Source: CAYPUG01 sp964413905
GTDB lineage: Bacteria > Chloroflexota > Anaerolineae > JAADDB01
Assembly: GCA_964413905.1 (NCBI GenBank)
Contig: CAYPUG010000096.1
Coordinates: 1-10,469 of the forward strand
DNA: 10,469 bases
Direction of reading: 5' to 3'
Shown piece after piece: positions 1-8,400 of the stretch (positions within the stretch are counted from its first letter, which is position 1; each line of letters starts with the position of its first letter). A program made the translations under genes and the position numbers. The notes below the pieces were generated by a model, which worked only from the letters and a program-made list of their open reading frames with translations, did no database searches and was not told the DNA's origin.

Positions 1-732
1 CTGGGCTACGACGGTGCGGAACTGGCCATCCGGGACCCGCGTGAGGTGGATGTGGACACACTGGCGCGATTGGTACACAAGCACGGGCTGGTGGTCCCCG
101 CGCTGGGCACGGGGCAGGCGTGGGGCGAAGAAGGGCTCTCCTTCACGGACCCGGACCCTCACATCCGCCGCGCGGCCATTGAACGGGTCAAGTCCCACAT
201 TCCCGTGGCCGAGCGTTTCGGCGCGGTGATCATCATCGGCCTGTTGCGGGGCATTGTGCGTCCCGGTGTGGATCACGATCAGGCCATGGCGTGGCTGGTC
301 ACCGCGCTGCAAGAGTGCGCTCGCGCGGCCGCACCCGCGGGCGTGCGACTAGCATTGGAACCCATCAATCGCTACGAGACGACCCTCATCAACAACGTGG
401 AGGAAGGGCTGGCCCTCATCGATGCAGTAGGGGAAGAGAATTTTGGTCTCCTCTTGGACACGTTCCACATGAACATTGAAGAACCCTCCATTGAGGAGAG
501 CATCCGCAAGGCCGGGAACCGCATTTTCCACTTCCATGTCGCTGATTCCAACCGCTGGTATCCGGGCGCGGGCCACCTGGACTTCATGTCCATTTTGCGC
601 GCGCTGAGGGAAACAGGGTATCAGGGCTTTGTATCGGGCGAGTTCCTCCCCCAACCCGACGCGATCACCGCGGCTCGCGAGGCCGTGCGTTTCCTCAAGG
701 CATTGGATATCGAGGGGGAGGGAGAGGGATGA
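1..732 (+). CDS. Sugar (phosphate) isomerase/epimerase, TIM barrel, 5'-truncated by window edge
   Basis: The reading frame is open from base 1 to the TGA at 730-732 (243 codons), so the start lies upstream. The protein is a xylose-isomerase-like TIM barrel of the D-tagatose 3-epimerase / 5-keto-L-gluconate epimerase group, which interconverts ketose epimers using a divalent metal. In fragment numbering the four expected metal ligands are E120 (LEPINRYE), D153 (LLLDTFHMN), H179 (HFHVADSNR) and E214 (SGEFLPQPD), with H156 and R185 as expected substrate contacts. The spacings 33, 26 and 35 between the ligands match those I recall for Pseudomonas cichorii D-tagatose 3-epimerase, which would leave about 30 N-terminal residues missing. 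The real substrate cannot be read from sequence. Third positions are GC-rich (18 of 20 codons from base 61). The neighbour upstream is not visible. An L-ribulose-phosphate or hydroxypyruvate isomerase-like role is an alternative. Confidence 0.9.
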   Translation: MGYDGAELAIRDPREVDVDTLARLVHKHGLVVPALGTGQAWGEEGLSFTDPDPHIRRAAIERVKSHIPVAERFGAVIIIGLLRGIVRPGVDHDQAMAWLVTALQECARAAAPAGVRLALEPINRYETTLINNVEEGLALIDAVGEENFGLLLDTFHMNIEEPSIEESIRKAGNRIFHFHVADSNRWYPGAGHLDFMSILRALRETGYQGFVSGEFLPQPDAITAAREAVRFLKALDIEGEGEG

Positions 733-773
733 GGGGGCATATGGACCTTTGCTTTTGGAACATGAGGGGCATA
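729..773 (+). repeat. Imperfect direct repeat between epimerase and ABC genes
   Basis: ATGAGGGGGCATA (729-741) recurs as ATGAGGGGCATA (762-773), differing by one G and starting 33 bases apart, close to three DNA turns. The first copy overlaps the epimerase stop codon. It could be a tandem operator for the ABC genes or a chance similarity in G-rich sequence. No regulator is encoded nearby. Confidence 0.3.
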
Positions 774-793
774 AGAGTGGGCGAGTGTACTCC

Positions 794-813
794 ATCGTTA
801 TAAGGCAGACGAT
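794..813 (+). promoter_or_regulatory. Possible operator/-10 region upstream of the ABC genes
   Basis: The inverted repeat ATCGT (794-798) / ACGAT (809-813) flanks a 10-base spacer that contains TATAAG (799-804), a -10-like hexamer. There is no good -35 at the proper distance (776-781 reads AGTGGG), so this would need an activator or is fortuitous. It lies 45-64 bases before the ATPase start. The rest of the 733-857 gap shows no gene and no terminator hairpin. Confidence 0.2.
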
Positions 814-857
814 AAGATGCATGAAATGCGATATGTCGGTCAATAGGGGAGTATGTG

Positions 858-1367
858 ATGCAATCAACACCGTTGATTGTGCTGGAAGAGGTGACTAAAG
901 ATTATTTCCTGGGAGAGGTGGTAGTTCACGCGTTGCGAGGGATTAACCTGACCATCGCTCGGGGAGAGTTCATTGTGTTGTTGGGACCTTCCGGCTCCGG
1001 GAAGACGACAACGCTCAATCTTATCGGCGGATTAGATCGTCCTACCGGAGGCCGTATTGTAGTGGATGGGGAAGATATCACCCGCTATGACGAGAAGTCG
1101 TTGACTCGCTATCGACGGCACAAGGTAGGGTTTGTGTTCCAATTCTTCAACCTGATTCCCACCCTCACCGCGCGGGAAAATGTGGAGTTTGCTTTGGAAT
1201 TGGTGGAGAAGGATCACGAGCGGGTACGTCGTAGGGCGATGGAGCTATTGGCTTTAGTAGGGCTTTCAGAACGGGCGGATCACTTCCCCGCGCAGTTGTC
1301 CGGCGGGGAGCAACAACGAGTGGCTATCGCTCGGGCGTTGGCGACCGCCGGTGATTTTGTGCGATGA
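858..1367 (+). CDS. ABC transporter ATP-binding protein, N-terminal part (frameshifted gene)
   Basis: First 169 codons of a MacB/LolD-type ATPase that would power the FtsX-type permease downstream from the cytoplasmic side. I chose ATG 858 over GTG 855 because AGGGGAG (845-851) then lies 6 bases upstream. Visible motifs, numbered from ATG 858: Walker A GPSGSGKT (43-50), Q-loop Q95, and the ABC signature LSGGEQQ (148-154 region). After RALATA the frame goes off: it reads GDFVR and stops at TGA 1365-1367, while Walker B continues one frame over in the next feature. This part alone lacks Walker B, the catalytic glutamate, D-loop and H-loop and cannot hydrolyse ATP. Together the two parts make about 240 residues, the usual size for the family. 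The break may be a true mutation or an assembly/consensus error. Confidence 0.88.
   Translation: MQSTPLIVLEEVTKDYFLGEVVVHALRGINLTIARGEFIVLLGPSGSGKTTTLNLIGGLDRPTGGRIVVDGEDITRYDEKSLTRYRRHKVGFVFQFFNLIPTLTARENVEFALELVEKDHERVRRRAMELLALVGLSERADHFPAQLSGGEQQRVAIARALATAGDFVR
1341..1362 (+). other. Frameshift site in the ABC ATPase
   Basis: Upstream codons start at positions divisible by 3 and downstream codons one base later, so rejoining needs one base removed or 2 or 5 bases added. Related ATPases usually have nine residues between the ALA of the signature helix and the Walker B Asp. That spacing is best restored by adding 5 bases around GACCGCCGGTG, for example a lost unit between two GCC triplets. 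Reading frame evidence is direct; the size of the lost segment is inference. Confidence 0.7.
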
Positions 1368-1578
1368 GCCCACAGGCAATCTGGACGTTGCAACGGGACG
1401 GCGGGTGCTTCAGGCCTTACGTGATTTGAACCGAGAACGGGGAACCACTGTGGTGTTGGTGACCCATAACACGGCTATCGCTCCCATGGCCGACCGGGTT
1501 GTTCGCCTGCACGACGGTCGTATCGCGAACATTGTAGCGAACGCGGAACCTAAGTCCGTTGAGGAGATTGAGTGGTAG
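1351..1578 (+). CDS. ABC transporter ATP-binding protein, C-terminal part (frameshifted gene)
   Basis: This frame supplies the rest of the ATPase: Walker B plus catalytic Glu and D-loop (VILCDEPTGNLD, from 1351) and the H-loop histidine in VLVTHN, ending at TAG 1576-1578. It overlaps the N-terminal part by 17 bases in a different frame. GTG 1351 is only nominal as a start: it has no Shine-Dalgarno sequence, and a protein beginning at Walker B is not a functional unit. It is therefore best read as the downstream half of one broken gene, 858-1578. The FtsX-type permease starts 34 bases after the stop. Confidence 0.85.
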   Translation: MILCDEPTGNLDVATGRRVLQALRDLNRERGTTVVLVTHNTAIAPMADRVVRLHDGRIANIVANAEPKSVEEIEW

Positions 1579-1601
1579 GTGACGGGCATTTTGTCCTTCT
1601 C

Positions 1602-1607
1602 GAGGGG
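1602..1607 (+). promoter_or_regulatory. Ribosome binding site of the FtsX-type permease
   Basis: GAGGGG lies 5 bases before ATG 1613 and supports that start. The permease has its own binding site, so it could be translated even if the ATPase upstream is broken. Confidence 0.6.
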
Positions 1608-1612
1608 AACTC

Positions 1613-3973
1613 ATGTACACGTTGACCCGTAAAACCGTTCGCGATTTGCGTCGTTCCTGGACGTTGGCGCTGGCACTGGCTGTTATCATTGCTTTGGGCA
1701 TCACGACCTATATAGCCTCCCTAGGTGCGTATCGGGACTTAGGCACTTCGTATCAGGAGACATATGACCGCCTTCACTTCGCGGATGTCATGTTCCGGAT
1801 CCAAGCCGCGCCTGCGACCGTTCTTTCGGATATTGCGCGGGTAGACGGTGTCCAGGCGGTAGAGGGACGTTTGATTGTAGATACGGGCTATCTGCTTCCC
1901 GGCGGGGATCCCATTCGCGCCCGTCTCATCGGCGTGCCCACAGAACACCATCCGCGGGTAAACGATGTTCTCTTGCTAGAAGGACGCTACTTTCATCCTC
2001 AGGAAACGCATGTGGCCGTTGTGGAGTCTCACTTCGCGGAATTTTACCATCTTCATCCCGGAGACGAAGTGACGCCGTTGGTGGACGGTCAGACTCTGCA
2101 CTTGAAGGTCGTGGGCATCGCCGTAAGCCCGGAATACTTGGTGGTCACCCCTAGCCGTCAGGAACTCTTACCCTCCGCACGTACTTTTGCGGTCCTCTTC
2201 CTCCCTTTGAAGGATGTTCAACGCCTCGCCCGGGCTCCGAACTTGATAAACGATATAGACATCTTAGTCGCAGGGGACGCGGATCGTGATCGTGTCATCC
2301 AGGGAGTCGGTGCCCAATTAAAGCCTTACGGTCTAATAAGTGTGACTACTCAGGAGCATCAACCTTCTAATGAGGGCCTTCACATGGATTTGGAAGGCTT
2401 CCGGGAAATTGCACATCTGATGCCGGGGCTCATTCTCTTGGTGGCCGCCATGTCCGTTTACATTATGCTCAGCCGGGAAGTGCGTGCTCAGCAGCCCCAA
2501 ATTGGGGTGATGAAATCTCTAGGTTACAGCGATGTGGCTATCCTCCTCCATTATTTAGCTTTCGCTCTGGTCGTTGGTTTCCTAGGCGCCCTGTTGGGTA
2601 TCTTCGTGGGCTTCCCCCTAGAACGGCTGATCACCCGCTCCTACGCAGATGAAATAGGCATACCCATTATCAAAACCCGGTTTCATCCGGATTTAATGCT
2701 TATCAGTTTGGCTACCAGCGCGATTATTTTGGGGTTGGGTAGTCTCGGGCCGGCCTGGAGTGCGGCTCGAATTCCACCGGCTCAAGCCATCCGTTTGGAT
2801 CCTGCTGCGGCCTTGGTGCGGGGCCGTCGGCTCTTTATAGAACGATGGTTTCCCCTGCGCACGTGGCTTCGCCTGAGCCTGCGCAACGTCTTCCGCATTC
2901 GACGGCGCTCCTTGGGGACCGCTCTGGGTGTGATCTTCGCGTTCATCCTTGTTCTGGCCAGTTGGGGTATGATCGATTCCATGAATTTCTTGCTTCGTCG
3001 CATGTTCCAGGACGTGGAGCAATGGGATTTGCAAGCCGTGTACAATCGGCCCCTTCCTCCCGAGGCGTTAGAGCACGTGCGCACGTGGGATGGGGTGGTC
3101 GATGTGGCTCCCATGTTGCAGATGCCCGCTCGACTTAGAGTCGTAGATCATGCTCAAGATGTTCTGCTCATGGCCATTGATCCCAAGGATACTTTGCATG
3201 TGCCGCTTTTGCGGGGACATATATCCCTGGAGAGGGCTTTGGTATCGGGTTCACTGGTGACAACACCCGCGATAGCCAAGAAATTAAGCCTTCAGGTGGG
3301 GGATACGGTTACGTTAGAGACGGGATACGGTTCTCTGACGTTGACCTTACAGGCTCTCAGCGAAGACTTAATGGCTTCTGTCGCGTATATCTCGTTGGAA
3401 CAGGCGCAGAAGATGTTAGCCTCGCCTGTGCGCGTGTTCAACACCTTGACCCTAAGGGTGGATTCAGAGCATGTGCTGACGGTGAAGAAACGCCTGTACG
3501 CAATGCCGGGCGCGTACAGTGTTCAGTACAAAAAGGATGTAGAAACGGATTGGCGTAAGTTGATGGGGCTATTTTACGTGATGATGGGCATCCTCATGGT
3601 CTTCGCGATCGTGATGGCTGCCGCTGTGCTCTTTAATACGATGACTGTGAGTGTGTTGGAGCGTCAACGGGAGTTCGCGACCATGCGTGCTTTGGGCGCG
3701 GATGGGAGACTGTTGGGGTGGATGATCGGAGTGGAGATCCTGGCCATCTGGCTTATTGCGTTGGGCCCGGGTATCTTAGTGGGCACGTGGGTGACTGTGG
3801 AGATGGGCAAGACATTTAGTTCTGACCTTTTTTATTTCAATGTGTATATCAGCCCTCTAAGTTACTTGCTCACCGGCGTAGGTATCTTGCTTGTGATGTT
3901 TCTTTCCGCGTGGCCTAGCATTCGTCATGTCAATCGGCTCAACCTGGGAGAGGCCACCAAGATGATGACATAA
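1613..3973 (+). CDS. ABC transporter permease, FtsX/MacB-type, two FtsX domains
   Basis: Inner-membrane half of an ABC exporter, 786 residues, about twice the size of a single MacB/LolC unit. Order seen: TM1 (about 16-37); extracytoplasmic MacB-PCD-like domain (about 40-265); three TM helices of the first FtsX domain (about 270-395), containing the ATPase-facing motif VMKSLG near 300; TM5 (about 435-460); a second extracytoplasmic domain (about 465-655); and the second FtsX domain with three TM helices (about 660-780), containing the equivalent motif TMRALG near 690. One chain thus carries both halves of the usual dimer. The partner is the ATPase directly upstream, 34 bases away. No membrane-fusion protein or outer-membrane channel is nearby, which suits a monoderm-type exporter of lipid, peptide or lipoprotein. 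The cargo is unknown. Third-position GC is low (10 of 20 codons from 1673) compared with the flanking genes. The reading frame is intact. Confidence 0.93.
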   Translation: MYTLTRKTVRDLRRSWTLALALAVIIALGITTYIASLGAYRDLGTSYQETYDRLHFADVMFRIQAAPATVLSDIARVDGVQAVEGRLIVDTGYLLPGGDPIRARLIGVPTEHHPRVNDVLLLEGRYFHPQETHVAVVESHFAEFYHLHPGDEVTPLVDGQTLHLKVVGIAVSPEYLVVTPSRQELLPSARTFAVLFLPLKDVQRLARAPNLINDIDILVAGDADRDRVIQGVGAQLKPYGLISVTTQEHQPSNEGLHMDLEGFREIAHLMPGLILLVAAMSVYIMLSREVRAQQPQIGVMKSLGYSDVAILLHYLAFALVVGFLGALLGIFVGFPLERLITRSYADEIGIPIIKTRFHPDLMLISLATSAIILGLGSLGPAWSAARIPPAQAIRLDPAAALVRGRRLFIERWFPLRTWLRLSLRNVFRIRRRSLGTALGVIFAFILVLASWGMIDSMNFLLRRMFQDVEQWDLQAVYNRPLPPEALEHVRTWDGVVDVAPMLQMPARLRVVDHAQDVLLMAIDPKDTLHVPLLRGHISLERALVSGSLVTTPAIAKKLSLQVGDTVTLETGYGSLTLTLQALSEDLMASVAYISLEQAQKMLASPVRVFNTLTLRVDSEHVLTVKKRLYAMPGAYSVQYKKDVETDWRKLMGLFYVMMGILMVFAIVMAAAVLFNTMTVSVLERQREFATMRALGADGRLLGWMIGVEILAIWLIALGPGILVGTWVTVEMGKTFSSDLFYFNVYISPLSYLLTGVGILLVMFLSAWPSIRHVNRLNLGEATKMMT

Positions 3974-4002
3974 ACGGGATGGGGACCCAAGAGATAGGCC
4001 AA

Positions 4003-4029
4003 TTGCGGGCTGAAATTTCCCAATTTAAT
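4003..4029 (+). promoter_or_regulatory. Weak candidate promoter for the flavodiiron gene
   Basis: TTGCGG (4003-4008) and TTTAAT (4024-4029) resemble -35 and -10 boxes, but the spacer is only 15 bases. They lie in the 104-base gap between the permease and the flavodiiron gene. Without this the gene would depend on read-through from the ABC genes. Confidence 0.2.
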
Positions 4030-4077
4030 GGGGCAAGGGTACGCTACGGTGAGACCATAATGCGAAGGAGTAGAACC

Positions 4078-5283
4078 ATGGACCCCATCCAAGTACATGC
4101 TATAGATGACAATTTGTTCCTCATTCGCGTGAACGATCGGAAGACCCGATATTTTGAGGGCCTGTGGGAGATCCCCGAAGGGGTGACCTACAACGCCTAT
4201 GTGCTTAAGACCGATGAGGGCGCGGTATTGTTCGACACGGTGAAGGCCGACTACGCGGAGGATTATCTACAGGCTCTGTTTGATTTGGTGGAGCCGAAAG
4301 CAATCCGTCATTTGGTGATCCATCACATGGAACCGGACCACAGTGGTGCATTGCCCGCGCTTTTCGATGCGTTGCCTCACTCCGTTGAGGTATGGGGACA
4401 TCCATTTACAAAGAGGTTGTTGGATGGCTTGTACGGCTTGAAACCCAATTTCCATCCTGTAAAGGATGGGACAACGCTGGACGTCGGGGGCCATCGATTG
4501 GTATTCTATCAGACACCGTGGCTCCATTGGCCCGAAACCATGGTGACGCACATGCCGGAGCGAGCGTATTTACTAACCGGCGACATTTTTGGTGGTTTTG
4601 GTATTCCGGCGTCAATAGTAGATGAGCCGGAGGTCGTGGCCGAGATGTTACCGTTCGCCCGAAAGTATTTTGCCACGGTGGTCGGGCACTATAAGGAATA
4701 TGTGGGCAAGAATTTTGCCAAATTGGCCTCATTGGATATTCGCACCATTATGCCGGCCCACGGGTTGGTGTGGCAACACGACCCGGCTCGTATCTACAAC
4801 GCGTATCAAAATTGGGCCCTGGGTGTCCCGAACCCGAAGAAGGTAGTGGTCGCCTATACTTCCATGTACGGATATGTGGAAGGGGCCATTCGGGTGGCTA
4901 TCGATGCGTTGAAGGCCCAAGGTATGGAGGTGGAGGTATTTCGTTGGGTGGACACTTATCACGACCGCATTTCTGATTTCATCGGCACCCTTCCCGACGC
5001 TCAAGCCGTTGTGTTAGGTACCGCGACTTATGAAGCGGACATGTATCCATTGATGCGTCATTTGGTGGAGGAGATGCTCCACAAAGTCGCCTATGCAAAG
5101 CCGGTCCTTGTGCTCTCGGCCCATGGATGGGCAGGGGCCGTCGGTCGAGTGGTGAAGCAATTATTTGCAGAGAGCCCGTACCGGTTGGTGGATGTGATTG
5201 AATTTCGTGGCCATCTCCCGGCAAAGGACAAGGAGGCCATTCAGGAGGGCATTCATCGTTTGGTGATATGGGAGGGGAATTGA
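4078..5283 (+). CDS. Class A flavodiiron protein (FprA/ROO-type O2 or NO reductase)
   Basis: A 401-residue cytoplasmic enzyme that reduces O2 to water or NO to N2O, protecting anaerobes. I chose ATG 4078 because GAAGGAG (4064-4070) lies 7 bases upstream and the family begins there; the frame is open back to 3979 but without support. Residues 1-250 form the metallo-beta-lactamase-like diiron domain with the full ligand set: H83, E85, D87, H88 (HMEPDH), H150 (PWLHWPE), D169 (TGDIFG) and H228 (PAHGL). Residues 255-401 form the flavodoxin domain with FMN loops SMYGYVEG (262-269), GTATYEADMYP (314-324) and SAHGWAGAV (347-355). The first loop usually ends in a Ser/Thr-Thr or Asn-Thr pair but here has Tyr-Val. 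There is no fused or adjacent rubredoxin, so the electron donor is unknown. Third-position GC is low (11 of the first 20 codons), like the permease. Confidence 0.95.
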   Translation: MDPIQVHAIDDNLFLIRVNDRKTRYFEGLWEIPEGVTYNAYVLKTDEGAVLFDTVKADYAEDYLQALFDLVEPKAIRHLVIHHMEPDHSGALPALFDALPHSVEVWGHPFTKRLLDGLYGLKPNFHPVKDGTTLDVGGHRLVFYQTPWLHWPETMVTHMPERAYLLTGDIFGGFGIPASIVDEPEVVAEMLPFARKYFATVVGHYKEYVGKNFAKLASLDIRTIMPAHGLVWQHDPARIYNAYQNWALGVPNPKKVVVAYTSMYGYVEGAIRVAIDALKAQGMEVEVFRWVDTYHDRISDFIGTLPDAQAVVLGTATYEADMYPLMRHLVEEMLHKVAYAKPVLVLSAHGWAGAVGRVVKQLFAESPYRLVDVIEFRGHLPAKDKEAIQEGIHRLVIWEGN

Positions 5284-5286
5284 TGG

Positions 5287-5307
5287 GGGGACGTGCATCT
5301 TGTCCCC
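5287..5307 (+). terminator. Possible weak terminator hairpin after the flavodiiron gene
   Basis: GGGGAC (5287-5292) pairs with GTCCCC (5302-5307) around a 9-base loop, four bases after the stop codon. There is no T-run after it, so intrinsic termination is doubtful. Confidence 0.3.
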
Positions 5308-5328
5308 TGTCGTGAAAGTGAATACAAT
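5300..5328 (+). promoter_or_regulatory. Candidate sigma-70 promoter for the glycosyltransferase gene
   Basis: TTGTCC (5300-5305) and TACAAT (5323-5328) are separated by exactly 17 bases and match the consensus boxes at 4 and 5 of 6 positions. Transcription would start near 5335, giving a leader of about 105 bases. The -35 overlaps the 3' arm of the preceding hairpin. The leader shows only short chance-level stems, such as GGGTT (5399-5403) / AACCC (5416-5420). Confidence 0.4.
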
Positions 5329-5440
5329 GCGGCCAGCACGGGGGCCTCAAACAGTCACGTGCAGACGTTCGTTGATGTACCTCCATAAGCGAAGGTAGGG
5401 GTTGCATTTGTGGTAAACCCTCCGGCACAGGATGGGACCT

Positions 5441-8400
5441 ATGAAACGTTTTTCTCTGCTCGTGCTGGCCGTTGTCATTGCCCTTTGGGCGGAAGTTACC
5501 GCGCGCGCAGACGACACAGTTCTCCGAGACGCGGTTTTTCTCTATCTTTTGTCCGGGTTCATTTTTGTGAAGGCGGCCTGGCCTCCGGACCGCTGGCCCG
5601 CCCTGGAATCTCGTCCTCCCTGGCGGCGGGATGCCCTGGTGTTGACGGCTGCGGGTGTCGGTTTGGGCGCGCTCGCGCTCTTGGGCTTCTGGCTGCGACG
5701 GGATGTGTACACGGGCTGGCCTCTGGTCCTCTGGCTAGGGGGCACCGGGCTCATCCTCCTGGGCACCTGGTGGGATGGCCGAGGCCGAGAGGTGGAGAAC
5801 CCGCCCGAGTCCCCCCTGCAATATGGGATGCACGCGCGACTGGATCGCGNNNNNNNNNNAGAGATCGCGCTGCTCCTCCTCGTCCTGATCTTCGCGCTCC
5901 TCCTGCGCACCTGGCACCTGGGCCAGATGCCCCATGGGTGCCAGTCAGACGAGTGTAACAACGCGCTGGACGCGCTGCGCTGGCTCCACGGGGAACCGTA
6001 CACACCGTACGCGGGCACCAACGAGGGGCAAGCGACCCTGTTCACGTATATCATCGCCGCGCTCTTTGCGCTTTTCGGTCCCAGCATGACCACCCTGCGC
6101 CTCGCGCCCGCTCTGGTGGGCACGCTGACCGTGCTCGCGTTCTACGGGCTCGCGCGCTGGCGTTTCCAATCCCCCCGCCTGGCCCTGGTGCTGGCCGGGC
6201 TCTTCGCGGCCGCGCGCTGGCATATCACCTTCAGCCGCATCGTGTACGAACTGATCATGGTCCCTTTGGTGGTGAGCCTGCTTTTGTGGGTGCTCCTGCG
6301 CGCGTTGCGGCACGGCCGTCGCCTGGACTGGGCGTGGGTGGGGTTCTTCCTCGCATTAGGCATGAATACATACACCGCGTTCCGGGTGGTCCCCCCGTGG
6401 ATCGCGCTCTTCTTCCTCTACTGGCTGGCCGGCGATCTCCTGCACCGGAAACGCCGCGCGCAACTGTGGCGAGATGTGGAGGGAATGGTCCTGGCCGGGA
6501 TCACGGGCATTGTGGGGCTGGGTCCCTTGTTAGTGTATACCCTCCGCCACTGGGATCAGTTCACCTCCCGCATGCGCCACATTTCCGTGTTCAACGACAT
6601 CGAACGGGTAGGCTCCTATGAGCCCCTGCGCCAGAACATCATCAAGACGCTGAAGATGTTTAATGTGCAGGGGGATCTGGCCGCGCTGAACAATTTGCCC
6701 GGTGAGCCCATGCTGGATGTGCTGGTGGGTGCCCTCTTTGTGTTGGGCCTGCTCTACGCGCTGCGTTATGTGAACCGCCCGCTGCCTTTTCTCTATGTGA
6801 CCGGCGTGCTCTTCCAGATGAGCACGGTGATTTTCTCGGTCGCGCACGAGGCGCCCAGCGCGAGGCGGCCTATTGGCATTCTGGTGCTGGTGTACCTGCT
6901 GGTGGGAGAGGTATTGGCCCAGGTGTGGCGCGCGTTCGACCTCGCGTGGCGGGATTACGGCCAACGGGTCTTTCAGGGGGTGTTGGCCCTGATGGTGGCT
7001 GCAGCTCTGGTGTGGAACGCGCATATGTACTTCGGCGTGCAGGCCAAACTTCCGGAGGTGCAACTCGCGTACAGCCCCCACGAGTCCGCGGTAGGAGAGT
7101 ACATTCGCACGCTGCCCGAGGACACGCTGATCCTGGTGACCCGCGCGTACCATCACCACTCCGCGGTGAAGTTCATCGGCGGCCGGGATGTGATCCCGCT
7201 GAACCTCTCTCAGCATGTGCCCCTGCGGGAGCAGGTGAACCGAGATGTGGTGTACATTCTGGACCCACCGCTGCAAAATGTGGTTCCCTTCTTGCAGAAG
7301 GTGTACCCCGACGGGCAGGTGGAAGTCCACCGGGGCCCCGCGGGAGTGGTCCTGTTCATCAGTTTTCACGTGCCTGCGGCGGACATGGAGAAAGTGCGGG
7401 GGCTGCGCGCCCGCACATACCCGGGCAAAAAGCCGGCCGGGACGCCAGTGGCCCAGGAGACGGTGCGCGCGCTGGACTTGACGTTTTCCCCACCTCCGGT
7501 GCCACCGCCCTTCACGGTGGAGTTGCGAGGCGCGATCCTGGTGCCCCAGGTGGGAGAGTACACGTTCCGGGTGGACGCGGCGGGGGATGTGCAATTCTTC
7601 CTGGATGAGCGCTGTATGGGGGGTACGTGTCAGGATCAGTTGCCTCCCTTTGATGTGAACGCGCGGTTGACCGCGGGGTTTGTGCCGGTGCGGGTGGTGT
7701 ACACGGCCACGGGGGATGTGCCTCGGCTGCGGGTGCTTTGGGGCCCTAAGGGTGGAGAGTTGCGGGTGTTGGCGGATCCAGATGTGTACGCCATCGACAT
7801 CGGCCCCAATGGGCTGGTGGGATATTACTATCCAAATCCCGATTGGACAGATCCCCCTGCGGTGGTGGAGCGGGATTTCTTCATCATCCCGAATAATATC
7901 CTGCGGGAGCCGTATAGTATTCGCTGGGTGGGAAAGATCGGTATTCCCCAGGATGGGGAGTACCAGTTTGCCACGCGCTCGGACGATGGGTCGTTTGTGT
8001 GGGTGGATGGACAGTTGGTGGTAGATAACGGCGGTTCCCACGGCGCGCAGCGTCGGGAGGGAAGGATTTACCTGACGCATGGGTTCCACGACCTGGAGGT
8101 GCGGTATTTCCAGGCCGGTGGCGCGAGCGAGATGAGTTTCTTCTGGACCCCTCCGGGGGGCGTGGAAGAGCTGGTACCTCTGGAGTATCTGTTCCCGGTC
8201 GAGGGTGCGGAGGTGCCGGAGACGTTGATGCCGCCTCCGCCGCCCGTGATGCCCACGCCATCACCCCCATCTGAGGAAGGGCTGGCGCCGCCCGCGGCCG
8301 GCGCGCCGCCACCGAAGTCAGAGCCGGTGCCCCGACTGGACGTTTCGCCTGTGTGGGCGGTGGGCGCGTGTGGTTCGGGCGAAGGGGAATTCCAGCAGCC

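Noticed and set aside
349..870. 173-codon open frame on the - strand over the epimerase end
   Set aside because: It overlaps the conserved epimerase active-site region and shows no recognisable domain.
1362..1368. Programmed +1 frameshift at the CGA-TGA stop in the ABC ATPase
   Set aside because: The product would lose the hydrophobic strand and Asp of Walker B, so it would not restore a working ATPase.
5399..5420. GGGTT/AACCC stem near the glycosyltransferase start as a riboswitch or attenuator
   Set aside because: Only five pairs with a 12-base loop; this is expected by chance in such sequence.
6530..8089. 519-codon open frame on the - strand
   Set aside because: Long antisense frames are common opposite GC-rich genes. 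The translation is His/Arg/Gln-rich with no domain, and the + strand has clear GT39 and PA14 domains.
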